In this document: piece after piece, positions 52,106 to 63,586 of the stretch
Layout of the letters: every line of letters begins with the position of its first letter
How positions within the stretch are numbered: position 1 is the first letter of the stretch
Source: DATGLG01 sp035294245
GTDB lineage: Bacteria > Pseudomonadota > Alphaproteobacteria > JACZXZ01
Assembly: GCA_035294245.1 (NCBI GenBank)
Contig: DATGLG010000034.1
Span: 21,487 to 85,486 of the forward strand
DNA length: 64,000 bases
Reading direction: 5' to 3'
Position numbers and translations under genes: made by a program
The notes under the pieces: generated by a model
Seen by the model: only the letters and a program-made list of their open reading frames with translations
What the model was told of the DNA's origin: nothing
The model's database searches: none

Positions 52106-52996
52106 ATGAGCAAAGTGGGCTTTATCGGCCTCGGCAATATGGGCGGCCCGATGCTGCGCAACCTGCTCAAGGCCGGCCATCAGGCGAGGGTCTATGATGT
52201 CGTGCCGAGCGCGCTGGAAGCCGCCGTCGAGGCCGGTGCAAGGGCGGCCGCAAGCGCACCCGACGCTGCGCGTGATGCCGAGGTGGTGGTTACGATGCTC
52301 CCCGCCGGCGCGCAGGTCCGCGAGGTCTATCTCGGCAACGCCGGGATCATCGCCTCTGCGCCAGCCGGAGCCCTGCTCGTCGACTGCTCGACCATCGATG
52401 TCGAGACCGCCCGATTTGTAGCCTCGGCGGCCGCGGCGAAGGGCCTCGAGATGGTCGACGCCCCCGTCTCCGGGGGCGTGGCGGGTGCTGCGGCGGCGAC
52501 CCTCACCTTCATGGTGGGGGGCAGCGAGGCGGGGTTCGCGCGCGCGGAGCCGCTCCTCAAGGCAATGGGCAAGACGATCGTTCATGCCGGTCCCTCCGGC
52601 AACGGACAGGCTGCCAAGATCTGCAACAACATGATGCTCGGCATCCAAATGATCTCGGTGGCAGAGGCCTTCGCCTTGGCGGCGAAGCTTGGCCTTCCGG
52701 CCGCGAAGCTTTTCGAGGTGAGCGCCAAGGCCTCGGGTCAGTGCTGGTCCCTTACCAGCTACTGCCCGGAGCCGGGGCTCGTCCCGACAGCGCCCTCCAA
52801 CCGGTCATTCCAACCGGGCTTCACCACGGCGATGATGCTCAAGGACCTCAGGCTGGCGCAGCAGGCCGCCAATGCGGCCGGCGCGGCGACGCCCCTGGGT
52901 GCTGCTGCGGCGGCGCTCTATGCCCTGTTCCACAACAAGGGGCAGGGGACGAGCGATTTCTCCGCCATCATCCGGATGATCAAGGGCGAGCTTTAG
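52106..52996 (+). CDS. mmsB: 3-hydroxyisobutyrate dehydrogenase
   Basis: This NAD-dependent beta-hydroxyacid dehydrogenase (296 aa) oxidises 3-hydroxyisobutyrate to methylmalonate semialdehyde. It has the Rossmann motif VGFIGLGNMGGPMLRN, the substrate-binding DAPVSGGVAGAAAATLTFM, and the catalytic lysine in GPSGNGQAAKICNNM. It follows the hydrolase gene by 36 bases and completes a three-step stretch of valine catabolism. The next enzyme, methylmalonate-semialdehyde dehydrogenase (mmsA), is absent from the window. Confidence 0.94.
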   Translation: MSKVGFIGLGNMGGPMLRNLLKAGHQARVYDVVPSALEAAVEAGARAAASAPDAARDAEVVVTMLPAGAQVREVYLGNAGIIASAPAGALLVDCSTIDVETARFVASAAAAKGLEMVDAPVSGGVAGAAAATLTFMVGGSEAGFARAEPLLKAMGKTIVHAGPSGNGQAAKICNNMMLGIQMISVAEAFALAAKLGLPAAKLFEVSAKASGQCWSLTSYCPEPGLVPTAPSNRSFQPGFTTAMMLKDLRLAQQAANAAGAATPLGAAAAALYALFHNKGQGTSDFSAIIRMIKGEL

Positions 52997-53104
52997 CGCG
53001 GCGCGCCAGCGGCGGGGCTTGGCGGCGATTGGGCCTTAACCCTTCTTTAAGCAACGACTTTTAATTTCATTGCCGGCATCATCGACCGGCTAGGCAGGTA
53101 TGTC

Positions 53105-53590
53105 GTGAAACCCGCGTATCTCGAGAGCATCGCGCTGATCGAGCGGCTCCATCGCCGCTTTCTCGACGTTGTGCGTGCCGAGCTCGATCGCATGGGTGTC
53201 CAGGATATCAACAACGTCCAGGCGCTCATCCTTTTCAACATCGGCTCCGAGGAATACACGGTGGGCGAGCTCACCCAGCGCGGCTATTACCTCGGCACCA
53301 ACGTCACCTACAATCTGAAGAAGCTCGTCGAATACGGCTACGTGACCCAGACGCGCTCCGCCCATGATCGCCGGTCGGTGCGGATCCGGCTGACGGATAA
53401 AGGGCTCGCTCTTTTCAAGGCCATCGACGCCGCCTATGACCGCCACATCGCGGCTCTCGACGCCGGCAAGCTCGCGGCGAAGAATCTCGACGACCTCAAT
53501 GCCACGATGCGCGCGCTCGAGCGCTTCTGGAGCGGGCTCCTGGTCGCGAGCGGCCCCGCTTCCCTCCTCCGTGACGAAAGGGCTGCCTAA
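53105..53590 (+). CDS. ldtR: LdtR-type MarR-family regulator
   Basis: This single-domain winged-helix regulator (161 aa) has the family-specific segments DINNVQALILFNIG and the recognition helix area RGYYLGTNVTYNLKKLVE, followed by the wing with SAHDRRSVRIRLTD. These match LdtR of rhizobia and Liberibacter, which controls L,D-transpeptidase and osmotic-stress genes. A GTG start is used. No L,D-transpeptidase gene is adjacent. It lies 108 bases after mmsB and converges with rpoH; a short hairpin separates the two stops. Whether it regulates the valine operon is unknown. Confidence 0.78.
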   Translation: MKPAYLESIALIERLHRRFLDVVRAELDRMGVQDINNVQALILFNIGSEEYTVGELTQRGYYLGTNVTYNLKKLVEYGYVTQTRSAHDRRSVRIRLTDKGLALFKAIDAAYDRHIAALDAGKLAAKNLDDLNATMRALERFWSGLLVASGPASLLRDERAA

Positions 53591-53600
53591 GACTCTGTCG

Positions 53601-53617
53601 CCCTAAACCCGTTAGGG
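53601..53617. repeat. Short hairpin between convergent ldtR and rpoH ends
   Basis: CCCTAA-ACCCG-TTAGGG forms a perfect 6-bp stem with a 5-base loop, ending one base before the rpoH stop codon. It has no T-run, so it is at best a weak bidirectional terminator. Confidence 0.35.
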
Positions 53618-53618
53618 A

Positions 53619-54500
53619 TCAGTTCTCGAACAACTCCGCCCCGTTCCCCACATGGGCCTTCATGGCGGCGCGCAGCTTGTGGAGGGCCTGGCGCTCGATC
53701 TGGCGGATGCGCTCCTTGGTGACCCCGAAGGTTTCGCCGATCTCCGCGAGCGTCGTCTTGTCGTCGCCGAGGAAGCGGCTCTCGATCACCCGGCGCTCCC
53801 TCTCGCTCAGGGTATCCATGGCCTCGTTGAGCCAGGAGAGCTGCACCTTGCGATCGCGCCGGCCGGTGACGACGGTCTCCGGGGAGGGCCGGATGTCCGC
53901 GACCAAATCCTGAAGCTCCAGCGAATCATCCTCGCCGATCGTGGTGTTCAGCGACTGGTCGGGCCGTGCGAAATGGATGTCGATCCGCTCGACGTCGGCG
54001 AGCGGCACGTCGAGCTCGGCGGCGATCCGCGCCCGCTCCGCATCGGTCATGGTGCCGTCGGCGGTCATCTGCGCCCGCGCGCGCAAGCGCCACAGGTTGA
54101 AATAGACCCGCCGCTGGCTGGGCGTGGTCGCGACCCGCACCACCGAGGCGTTGCGCATCATGTAGTTGCGGATCATCCGCACGATCCACCAGGTCGCGTA
54201 GGTCGAGAACCGGGTATTGCGGTCGGGATCGAAGCGGCTGGCCGCCTCCATCAGGCCAATATTCCCCTCCTGGACGAGGTCGCCCAGGGGGATCGAGCTC
54301 GAGCGGTAGCGCGAGGCGATGCGGACGACAAGCCGCGCGTGGCTCTCGATGAGCTCGTTGAGGGCGGCCTGATCCCGTTGGTCGCGCCACCGGCGGCCCA
54401 GCTCCTGCTCGTATTCGCGTTCCAGGAAAGGCGCGTCCATCGCTGCCGCGATATAGCGCCGATCGCTCCTTTCCGTCTGCTTATTGTCGGCGAACGCCAT
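53619..54500 (-). CDS. rpoH: RNA polymerase sigma-32 family factor (RpoH, probably RpoH2 type)
   Basis: This alternative sigma factor (293 aa) has region 2 with RFSTYATWWIVRMIRNYMMRN, the RpoH box QRRVYFNLWRLR, and a region 4 helix-turn-helix at the end (TLAEIGETFGVTKERIRQIERQAL). The RpoH box is what separates it from RpoD and RpoS. Alphaproteobacteria often have two copies, and the second (RpoH2) responds to oxidative or photo-oxidative stress. AGGTGA precedes the ATG. Its upstream region is shared with a divergent Cys-rich MarR regulator gene, and a palindrome lies 53 bases before its start codon. Confidence 0.93.
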   Translation of the reverse strand: MAFADNKQTERSDRRYIAAAMDAPFLEREYEQELGRRWRDQRDQAALNELIESHARLVVRIASRYRSSSIPLGDLVQEGNIGLMEAASRFDPDRNTRFSTYATWWIVRMIRNYMMRNASVVRVATTPSQRRVYFNLWRLRARAQMTADGTMTDAERARIAAELDVPLADVERIDIHFARPDQSLNTTIGEDDSLELQDLVADIRPSPETVVTGRRDRKVQLSWLNEAMDTLSERERRVIESRFLGDDKTTLAEIGETFGVTKERIRQIERQALHKLRAAMKAHVGNGAELFEN

Positions 54501-54541
54501 GACTCACCTGTATTTTTTGCGATCCTCAGACGGACCGTTCA

Positions 54542-54569
54542 TTGACTTTCGATTTCGAGTCGATACATT
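54542..54569 (+). promoter_or_regulatory. Predicted promoter of the Cys-rich MarR regulator
   Basis: TTGACT (54542-54547), a 16-base spacer, then TACATT (54564-54569). The first palindrome lies in the spacer and touches the -10, as expected of an autorepressed promoter. Confidence 0.5.
54553..54565. promoter_or_regulatory. Palindromic site A in the rpoH/marR intergenic region
   Basis: TTTCGAGTCGATA is an imperfect 13-bp palindrome centred on G54559. It shares 12 of 13 bases with site B, with 48 bases between centres. It lies between the predicted -35 and -10 of the regulator gene and about 53 bases upstream of the rpoH start. Confidence 0.6.
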
Positions 54570-54600
54570 ACCGCCACCGTCACTGCGGGGCAATGGGTAT

Positions 54601-54613
54601 TTTCGAGTCGAAA
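54601..54613. promoter_or_regulatory. Palindromic site B in the rpoH/marR intergenic region
   Basis: TTTCGAGTCGAAA is a perfect 13-bp palindrome with a central G, eight bases before the regulator's ATG at 54622, where it also covers the position of the ribosome-binding site. Confidence 0.6.
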
Positions 54614-54621
54614 TCATATAC

Positions 54622-55212
54622 ATGACGCCTATGCAGCCAGCACATACCGAGTTGGAAGCCGCCCGCCACATTGCGGAGCTGCTGGATCGGCTGGGGCGTG
54701 CCACTCACGCACTTCAATTCGTCCATGGACTCAACCCCGCACAATGGGAAGCGTTGCGCTTCCTCGGTCGTGCCAACCGATATTCGCGATCGCCGACAAT
54801 TCTCGCCGAATATCTCGGCACCACCAAGGGTACGGCATCCCAGACCCTCCGGGCCCTCGAGGACAAAGGTTATGTGCGGCGGTGCAAGGACTGCGCCGAT
54901 CGGCGAGGGGTTACCCTCGAGATCACGTCCGAGGGCCGGGCGCTTCTCGATCTCGATCCCATGCGGGACATCGAGCAGGCCGTCGCCGCCTTGGCGGCCC
55001 CCTGTGCGGCGCATCTCGCGGAGGGCTTGGCCCAGGTGCTCGCCAAGGTCCGCAGCCGCTGCCGCCAAGGGCAGTTCGGTGTCTGCGAGCGCTGCAGCCA
55101 TCTGGTCGCGGCCGGCGAGTCGCAGACCACGCAATGCGGACTCACGGGCGATACCCTTTCGCTCGATGAGCGCAAGCTTCTCTGCGCGAATTTTTCCGAT
55201 TGCGAATGCTGA
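54622..55212 (+). CDS. Cys-rich MarR-family regulator, possible metal or redox sensor
   Basis: This winged-helix regulator (196 aa) has its recognition region in SPTILAEYLGTTKGTASQTLRALEDKG and ten cysteines: 88, 91, 128, 147, 155, 158, 172, 188, 194 and 196. A CxxC pair (88/91) sits in the DNA-binding wing, and the C-terminal 50 residues hold a further cluster (CERC, then QCG, then the terminal CEC). Such a pattern fits binding of zinc, a [2Fe-2S]/[4Fe-4S] cluster, or a thiol switch. The frame is open upstream, but the family region begins after the ATG at 54622. It is divergent from rpoH and has two palindromes upstream. I do not recognise a characterised member. Confidence 0.82.
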   Translation: MTPMQPAHTELEAARHIAELLDRLGRATHALQFVHGLNPAQWEALRFLGRANRYSRSPTILAEYLGTTKGTASQTLRALEDKGYVRRCKDCADRRGVTLEITSEGRALLDLDPMRDIEQAVAALAAPCAAHLAEGLAQVLAKVRSRCRQGQFGVCERCSHLVAAGESQTTQCGLTGDTLSLDERKLLCANFSDCEC

Positions 55213-55299
55213 CACGCCGGCAAGACGCCCTGGCGCGTCAGAGCGCTTCCGGCCCCGCGAGGCTGGCCGCCGCCGCGGTTAGCTGATATTCATCAGGCC

Positions 55300-56022
55300 G
55301 TGAAGCGCATCCTGGTCTTTCAGCATCACCCGCACGAGCACCCCGGCACCTTGCGTGACTTTCTCGCCGAGGATGGCATCGGCTGGGATGTGGTGCGCCT
55401 CGACAGCGGCGAGCCGATCCCGCCGCTCGCCGGCTACGATGCCCTCATCGTGATGGGAGGTCCCCAAGACGTCTGGCAGGAGGACCGGTATCCCTGGCTC
55501 GCCGCGGAGAAGGCGGCCATCCGCGAGGCGGTGGTGCTGCTGGCGCTGCCCTATCTCGGCATTTGCCTCGGCCATCAGCTCCTCGCCGCGGCCTTGGGTG
55601 GCGCTGTGGCGCCGATGACAGGACACGCCGAGATCGGCGTGCGCGAGGTCGAGCTGCTGCCGGCCGGCGAGCGCGATCCGCTTCTCGGCGGAAACGGCCG
55701 CAGCTTGTGGTGCCTTCAGTGGCACGCCGCCGAAGTCACGAGCCTTCCCGAGGGCGCCGAGGCGCTGGCGCGGTCGCCGGCCACGAAAATCCAGGCCATG
55801 CGTTACGGCCCGCGCGCTTATGGGCTGCAGTTTCACGTCGAGGCGGGCGAAAGCACGGTTCGGGACTGGGCGGGGATTCCGGCCTATAAGCGCGCCCTTG
55901 AGCGCGGACTCGGCCCCGGCGAGCTTTCGCTTTTCGCGGCGGAGGCGGCGCGGCGCGCCGATGCATTCAGGCAGACGGCCCGCCGCCTCTATGATCGCTT
56001 CAAGGCGCTCGCCGGCGGGTAA
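55300..56022 (+). CDS. Class I glutamine amidotransferase-like protein (GMP synthase-type domain)
   Basis: This stand-alone class I amidotransferase domain (240 aa) has the nucleophile Cys89 in LGICLGHQLLAAALGG and the histidine in YGLQFHVEAGE. The early VMGGPQDVWQED segment is the oxyanion region seen in GMP-synthase-like and gamma-glutamyl hydrolase-like proteins. No partner synthetase is next to it, so the acceptor of the ammonia, or whether it works as a gamma-glutamyl hydrolase, is unknown. The start is GTG. It precedes the dehydratase gene by 45 bases and may belong to the same transcript. Confidence 0.85.
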   Translation: MKRILVFQHHPHEHPGTLRDFLAEDGIGWDVVRLDSGEPIPPLAGYDALIVMGGPQDVWQEDRYPWLAAEKAAIREAVVLLALPYLGICLGHQLLAAALGGAVAPMTGHAEIGVREVELLPAGERDPLLGGNGRSLWCLQWHAAEVTSLPEGAEALARSPATKIQAMRYGPRAYGLQFHVEAGESTVRDWAGIPAYKRALERGLGPGELSLFAAEAARRADAFRQTARRLYDRFKALAGG

Positions 56023-56067
56023 GCTGCCGGCGCTATTCTTGATTCTTGCGACAGGTACGGAGGACAC

Positions 56068-57792
<1,725 letters not shown>

Positions 57793-57912
57793 ACGGCGAA
57801 AATGGAAACGCATTCCACTATGGACGGGTCGGCGGTCGCACCGTAAACTCACGGCAAAAAAACGCTCGCGCGCAGGCATCGGCGAGCGGGAAGAAGCCTC
57901 ACGAGGGAGGAG

Positions 57913-58977
57913 ATGGCGTCAGTCGAGCTGCGCAGCGTTCGCAAGTCTTTCGGAGCCACGGAGATCATCCACGGCGTCTCCATCGATATCGGCGACGGCG
58001 AGTTCGTCGTGCTTGTCGGCCCGTCCGGCTGCGGGAAGTCGACGCTTCTGCGCATGATCGCCGGGCTCGAGGAGATCACGGGCGGCCAGATCGCGATCGG
58101 CGGCCGCGTCGTGAACACTCTGCCGCCCAAGAGCCGCGATATCGCGATGGTGTTCCAGAACTACGCGCTCTATCCCCATATGAGCGTCTTCGACAACATG
58201 GCGTTCAGCCTGAAGCTCGCCAAGATGCCGCGCGCGGAGATCGAGGCGAAGGTGCGCCGCGCCGCGGAGATCCTCGGCCTCGTCGCCTATCTCGATCGCT
58301 ACCCGCGCCAGCTTTCGGGCGGGCAGCGCCAGCGCGTCGCCATGGGGCGGGCCATCGTCCGCGATCCCCAGGTCTTCCTCTTCGACGAGCCGCTCTCGAA
58401 TCTCGACGCCAAGCTGCGGGTGCAGATGCGCTCGGAGATCAAGGAGCTGCACCAGCGCCTGCGCTCCACCTCGATCTATGTCACCCATGACCAGATCGAG
58501 GCCATGACCATGGGCGACAGGATCGTCGTCATGCGCGACGGCGTCGTCGAGCAGATCGGCTCGCCCCTTGATCTCTATGACAGGCCGGTCAACCCCTTCG
58601 TCGCGGGCTTCATCGGCTCGCCGGCGATGAACTTCATAGAGGGCGAGTTCGGCGGCAACGGCGGCGCCGCGGTGATGGCGAGCGATGGCACGCTCCTACC
58701 GGCGCCGGTGAAGGGCGAGGGCGGGCGAAAGGTGATCTATGGCGTGCGGCCCGAGCACTTCTCGCTTGCCGATGCGAGCGGCGGGATCGGCGCCGAGGTG
58801 GTCCTCGTGGAGCCGACCGGGGCCGAAACCCTGATCGTTTGCCAGATCGGCAATGCGCGGGTGCAGGCGCTGTTCAAGGAACGGCACCGCTTCAAGCCGG
58901 GCGAGCGGATCTGGCTTAGGCCCGATCTCGACACCGTGCATCTTTTCGATTCCGAAAGCGGGCGACGGGTCAATTGA
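57913..58977 (+). CDS. Sugar ABC transporter ATP-binding protein (UgpC/MalK type)
   Basis: This is the ATPase of a CUT1-type carbohydrate importer (354 aa). It has Walker A GPSGCGKST, the Q-loop VFQNYALYPHM, the signature LSGGQRQRVAMGR, Walker B VFLFDEPLSNLD, and a C-terminal TOBE regulatory domain (about 245-354). It lies 120 bases downstream of the dehydratase gene, upstream of the solute-binding protein. It may also serve other CUT1 importers, since such ATPases are often shared. Confidence 0.93.
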   Translation: MASVELRSVRKSFGATEIIHGVSIDIGDGEFVVLVGPSGCGKSTLLRMIAGLEEITGGQIAIGGRVVNTLPPKSRDIAMVFQNYALYPHMSVFDNMAFSLKLAKMPRAEIEAKVRRAAEILGLVAYLDRYPRQLSGGQRQRVAMGRAIVRDPQVFLFDEPLSNLDAKLRVQMRSEIKELHQRLRSTSIYVTHDQIEAMTMGDRIVVMRDGVVEQIGSPLDLYDRPVNPFVAGFIGSPAMNFIEGEFGGNGGAAVMASDGTLLPAPVKGEGGRKVIYGVRPEHFSLADASGGIGAEVVLVEPTGAETLIVCQIGNARVQALFKERHRFKPGERIWLRPDLDTVHLFDSESGRRVN

Positions 58978-59086
58978 GGGGGCGTCATCGAGGCGATGCA
59001 CGCCGGCGGAACGGGGCCGCGCCGGCGGGCGGCAAGAGGGAGCGGCTCGACACGGTCATGGACCGAAGCTGATTGGGAGGGATGCG

Positions 59087-60403
59087 ATGTCCAAATTCAC
59101 GCGGCGCGACGTGTTCAAGCTCGGTGCGGGTGCCGCCATTCTCGGCGCCACCGGCGCCAAGATCGGCCCGGCGGCGGCGGCCGATCTCAAGTTCACGCCC
59201 GAGAAGGGCGCTAAGCTCAAGGTGCTGCGCTGGAAGCAGTTCGTCCAGGGCGACATCGAATCCTTCACGGCGAGCACCAAGAAATTCACCGAGACGACGG
59301 GCGTGGATGTCCATCTCGATACCGAAAGCTGGGAGGATGTGCGACCCAAGGCCGCCGTCGCGGCCAATATCGGCGCCGGGCCGGACATCATCATCGGCAC
59401 CAATGACGACCCGCACAAGTTTCCGGACAAGCTCCTCGACTTGACGGATCTCGCAGAATATCTCGGCCAGAAATATGGCGGCTGGTACGACGTTTGCCGC
59501 GTCTACGGCATGCGCGACAAGCGCTGGATCTGCCTGCCCCAGGGCATCAACGGCTCCTGCATCAATTATCGCATCAGCGCGGTGCAGAAGGCGGGGTTCG
59601 ACGGCATTCCCAAGGACCTGCCCAATTTCCTCAAGCTGTGCCAGAACCTGAAGAAGAACGGCATGCCGGCCGGCTTCGCTCTCGGCCATGCGACGGGCGA
59701 CGCCAACAATTGGACCCATTGGGCCTTGTGGTCCCATGGCGGCATGGTCGTCGACAAGAACAGCAATGTGGTGCTCGACTCGCCGGAGACAGTCGCCGCG
59801 CTCGAATACGTCAAGCAGCTCTACGCCACCTTCATCGAGGGGACGCTGAGCTGGCTCGATCCGAGCAACAACAAGGCCTTCCTCGCCGGCGACATCAGCC
59901 TGACGGGCAACGGCATCTCGATCTACTATGTGGCCAAGACCTCGAGCGATCCGAAGCTGCAGGCGATCGCCAAGGACATGAACCACGCCCATTACCCGAT
60001 CGGCCCGGTCGGCAAGCCCACGGAGCAGAACCTCATCCTCGACGCCTTCGTGTTCAAATACACGAAGTATCCCAACGCAGCGAAGGAATACCTCCGCTTC
60101 ATGTGGGAGAAGGAGCAATACGATCCGTGGATGATCGCATCGCTCGGCTATGTCAGCCAGCCGCTCAAATACTATGAGAATAATCCGGTCTGGACGTCGG
60201 ACCCCAAAGCCAAGCCATTCAGCGAGGTTTCCGCGCTCGTTCTGGAGAACGGCTATGCGGGCCCCCTTGGCAACGCCTCCGCCGCCGTGATGGGCGACTT
60301 CATCGTCGTCGACATGTTCGCCGAGGCGGCCTCGGGAGCGCAGACTCCAAAGGCCGCAGCACAACGCGCCGCCGAGCGCGCCAAGCGCTACTACAAGGCT
60401 TGA
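59087..60403 (+). CDS. Tat-exported ABC sugar-binding protein
   Basis: This periplasmic solute-binding protein of the CUT1 family (438 aa) begins with a twin-arginine signal (FTRRDVFKLGAGAAILG) and a likely cleavage site after the Ala run at about residue 32. The mature region has WKQFVQGDIESF and WTHWALWSHGG, typical of extracellular sugar-binding proteins. Tat export means it folds before translocation. GGGAGGGATGCG precedes the ATG; the frame is open upstream. It lies between the ATPase and the two permease genes, all in one transcriptional direction. Confidence 0.92.
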   Translation: MSKFTRRDVFKLGAGAAILGATGAKIGPAAAADLKFTPEKGAKLKVLRWKQFVQGDIESFTASTKKFTETTGVDVHLDTESWEDVRPKAAVAANIGAGPDIIIGTNDDPHKFPDKLLDLTDLAEYLGQKYGGWYDVCRVYGMRDKRWICLPQGINGSCINYRISAVQKAGFDGIPKDLPNFLKLCQNLKKNGMPAGFALGHATGDANNWTHWALWSHGGMVVDKNSNVVLDSPETVAALEYVKQLYATFIEGTLSWLDPSNNKAFLAGDISLTGNGISIYYVAKTSSDPKLQAIAKDMNHAHYPIGPVGKPTEQNLILDAFVFKYTKYPNAAKEYLRFMWEKEQYDPWMIASLGYVSQPLKYYENNPVWTSDPKAKPFSEVSALVLENGYAGPLGNASAAVMGDFIVVDMFAEAASGAQTPKAAAQRAAERAKRYYKA

Positions 60404-60455
60404 GCCGGTGAGCGGTGGCGCCTTCGGGCGCCACCTCTTGCCTCCCGGAGCATTC

Positions 60456-61406
60456 ATGACCGTCGAGAGCCGCGCCGCCGCCATCGAGTTGCCCGCGTTT
60501 TATCGCTGGCTCGATCGGCTGATGCACAGCCGCAATCTGCTGGGCCTGATTTTCATGCTCCCGGCGTCGGCGCTGCTCCTCATCTTCCTCACCTATCCGC
60601 TGGGGCTCGGCGTCTGGCTCGGCATGACCGACGCGACCATCGGGGACACGGGACGCTTCATCGGCATCGACAACTACATTTCGCTCGCCCATGACAGCGT
60701 GTTCTGGCTCGTCGTCTTCAACACGCTTCTCTACACGGTCGTGGCGAGCGTCTTCAAATTCGGGCTCGGGCTGTGGCTGGCGCTCATCTTGAACGAGCAC
60801 ATCCCGTTCAAGGCCTTCATCCGCGCCATCGTACTGCTTCCCTTCATCGTGCCCACGGTGCTTTCTGCCGTCGCCTTCTGGTGGATCTATGACAGCCAGT
60901 TCTCGATCATCTCCTGGGCGTTGGTGAGGCTCGGCATCATCACCCAGTATATCGATTTCCTGGGCAGCCCCGATCTCGCGCGCATGTCGGTGATCATCGC
61001 CAATATCTGGCGCGGCATTCCGTTCGTCGCGATCACGCTCCTGGCCGGGCTGCAAACCATTCCGCCGACGCTCTATGAGGCGGCGACGCTCGACGGGGCG
61101 ACGCCGTGGCAGCGCTTCTGGCATGTCACTCTGCCGATGCTGACGCCGATCATCGCGGTGGTAATGACCTTCTCGGTGCTCTTCACCTTCACGGACTTTC
61201 AGCTCATCTACACCCTGACCCGCGGCGGGCCGCTCAACGCGACGCACCTCATGGCGACGCTGTCATTCCAGCGCGCGATCACGGGAGGCCATCTCGGCGA
61301 GGGGGCGGCGATCGCCGTTGCCATGATCCCATTCCTCCTGGCGGCGATTCTCTTCAGTTATTTTGGGCTGCAGCGGCGGCGCTGGCAGCATGGCGGCGGA
61401 GACTAG
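60456..61406 (+). CDS. ABC sugar transporter permease (MalF/UgpA type)
   Basis: This inner-membrane CUT1 permease (316 aa) has about six hydrophobic segments and the EAA loop ATLDGATPWQRFWHVTLPM that docks on the ATPase. The ATG at 60456 follows CCCGGAGCATTC. It starts 52 bases after the binding-protein gene and is followed by the second permease, with which it would form the heterodimeric channel. Confidence 0.93.
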   Translation: MTVESRAAAIELPAFYRWLDRLMHSRNLLGLIFMLPASALLLIFLTYPLGLGVWLGMTDATIGDTGRFIGIDNYISLAHDSVFWLVVFNTLLYTVVASVFKFGLGLWLALILNEHIPFKAFIRAIVLLPFIVPTVLSAVAFWWIYDSQFSIISWALVRLGIITQYIDFLGSPDLARMSVIIANIWRGIPFVAITLLAGLQTIPPTLYEAATLDGATPWQRFWHVTLPMLTPIIAVVMTFSVLFTFTDFQLIYTLTRGGPLNATHLMATLSFQRAITGGHLGEGAAIAVAMIPFLLAAILFSYFGLQRRRWQHGGGD

Positions 61407-61410
61407 ACGA

Positions 61411-62292
61411 ATGGTGGCGAAGGTCGGTGCCCTCGACAAGTCCGGCATGGAGTATCTCGTCTCGCTGCCGCGCAAGGTGGTGACGGTCTATATCCCGCTC
61501 GCCATTTTCCTCTTCGTGCTCCTGTTCCCTTTCTATTGGATGACGCTGACGTCGTTCAAGACGAACGAGGAGCTTTACGACTTCAAGCACTACAATCCGT
61601 TCTGGCTCACGCACCCGACCCTCGCCAATTTCCACAAGCTCTTCTTCGAGACCGATTTCGGCGGCTGGCTGTGGAACACCATCTTCGTCTCCGTGGTCGC
61701 GACCTTTCTTTCGCTGTTCGCCAGCGTGCTCGCCGCCTATGCGATCGAGCGGCTTCGCTTCAGCGGCTCGCGCTATGTCGGCATGGCGATCTTCCTCGCC
61801 TATCTTGTGCCGCCGTCCATTCTCTTCATTCCCCTCGCGCTCATGGTGTTCAAGCTGGGCGCCTTCGACTCCCTGTGGTCGCTCATCCTGACCTATCCGA
61901 CCATCCTGGTGCCGTTCTGCACCTGGCTCCTGATGGGGTATTTCAAATCGATCCCCTATGAGATCGAGGAATGCGCGCTGATCGACGGGGCGTCGCGCTT
62001 CCAGATCCTGTGGAAGATCATCCTGCCCCTCGCCGTCCCGGGGCTCATCTCGGCGGGAATCTTCGCGTTCACCCTCTCATGGAACGAGTTCATCTACGCG
62101 CTCACCTTCATCTCCTCCTCGGAGAACAAGACGATCTCGGTCGGCGTCATCACCGAGCTCGTGGAGGGAGACGTCTATCATTGGGGGTCGCTGATGGCGG
62201 GCGCGCTCGTGGGCTCGCTGCCCGTGGCGATCCTCTATTCCTTCTTCGTCGAGCATTACGTCTCGAGCATGACGGGGGCGATCAAGGAATAG
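61411..62292 (+). CDS. ABC sugar transporter permease (MalG/UgpE type)
   Basis: This is the second CUT1 permease (293 aa), with six hydrophobic segments and the EAA loop CALIDGASRFQILWKIILPL. The ATG at 61411, four bases after the previous gene's stop, has GGAG upstream. An ATG at 61390 that overlaps the previous gene is the alternative. It completes the importer, which holds one binding protein, one ATPase and two permeases. The operon ends 76 bases before the convergent glutaryl-CoA dehydrogenase gene, with a strong hairpin between. Confidence 0.93.
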   Translation: MVAKVGALDKSGMEYLVSLPRKVVTVYIPLAIFLFVLLFPFYWMTLTSFKTNEELYDFKHYNPFWLTHPTLANFHKLFFETDFGGWLWNTIFVSVVATFLSLFASVLAAYAIERLRFSGSRYVGMAIFLAYLVPPSILFIPLALMVFKLGAFDSLWSLILTYPTILVPFCTWLLMGYFKSIPYEIEECALIDGASRFQILWKIILPLAVPGLISAGIFAFTLSWNEFIYALTFISSSENKTISVGVITELVEGDVYHWGSLMAGALVGSLPVAILYSFFVEHYVSSMTGAIKE

Positions 62293-62318
62293 GCGGCAAG
62301 GACGCGCCGATGCCGAAA

Positions 62319-62343
62319 GGGCCGAGCCGCACCGGCCCGGCCC
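62319..62343. terminator. Strong GC hairpin between convergent operons
   Basis: GGGCCGAGCCG-CAC-CGGCCCGGCCC can form an 11-bp stem with one A-C mismatch and a 3-base loop, between the permease stop (62292) and the gcdH stop (62369). On the minus strand it is followed by TTTC only, so it is a weak intrinsic terminator or a transcript-end stabiliser for both operons. Confidence 0.45.
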
Positions 62344-62368
62344 TCGTCAGCTCCGCCTTGCGGCGCCG

Positions 62369-63586
<1,218 letters not shown>

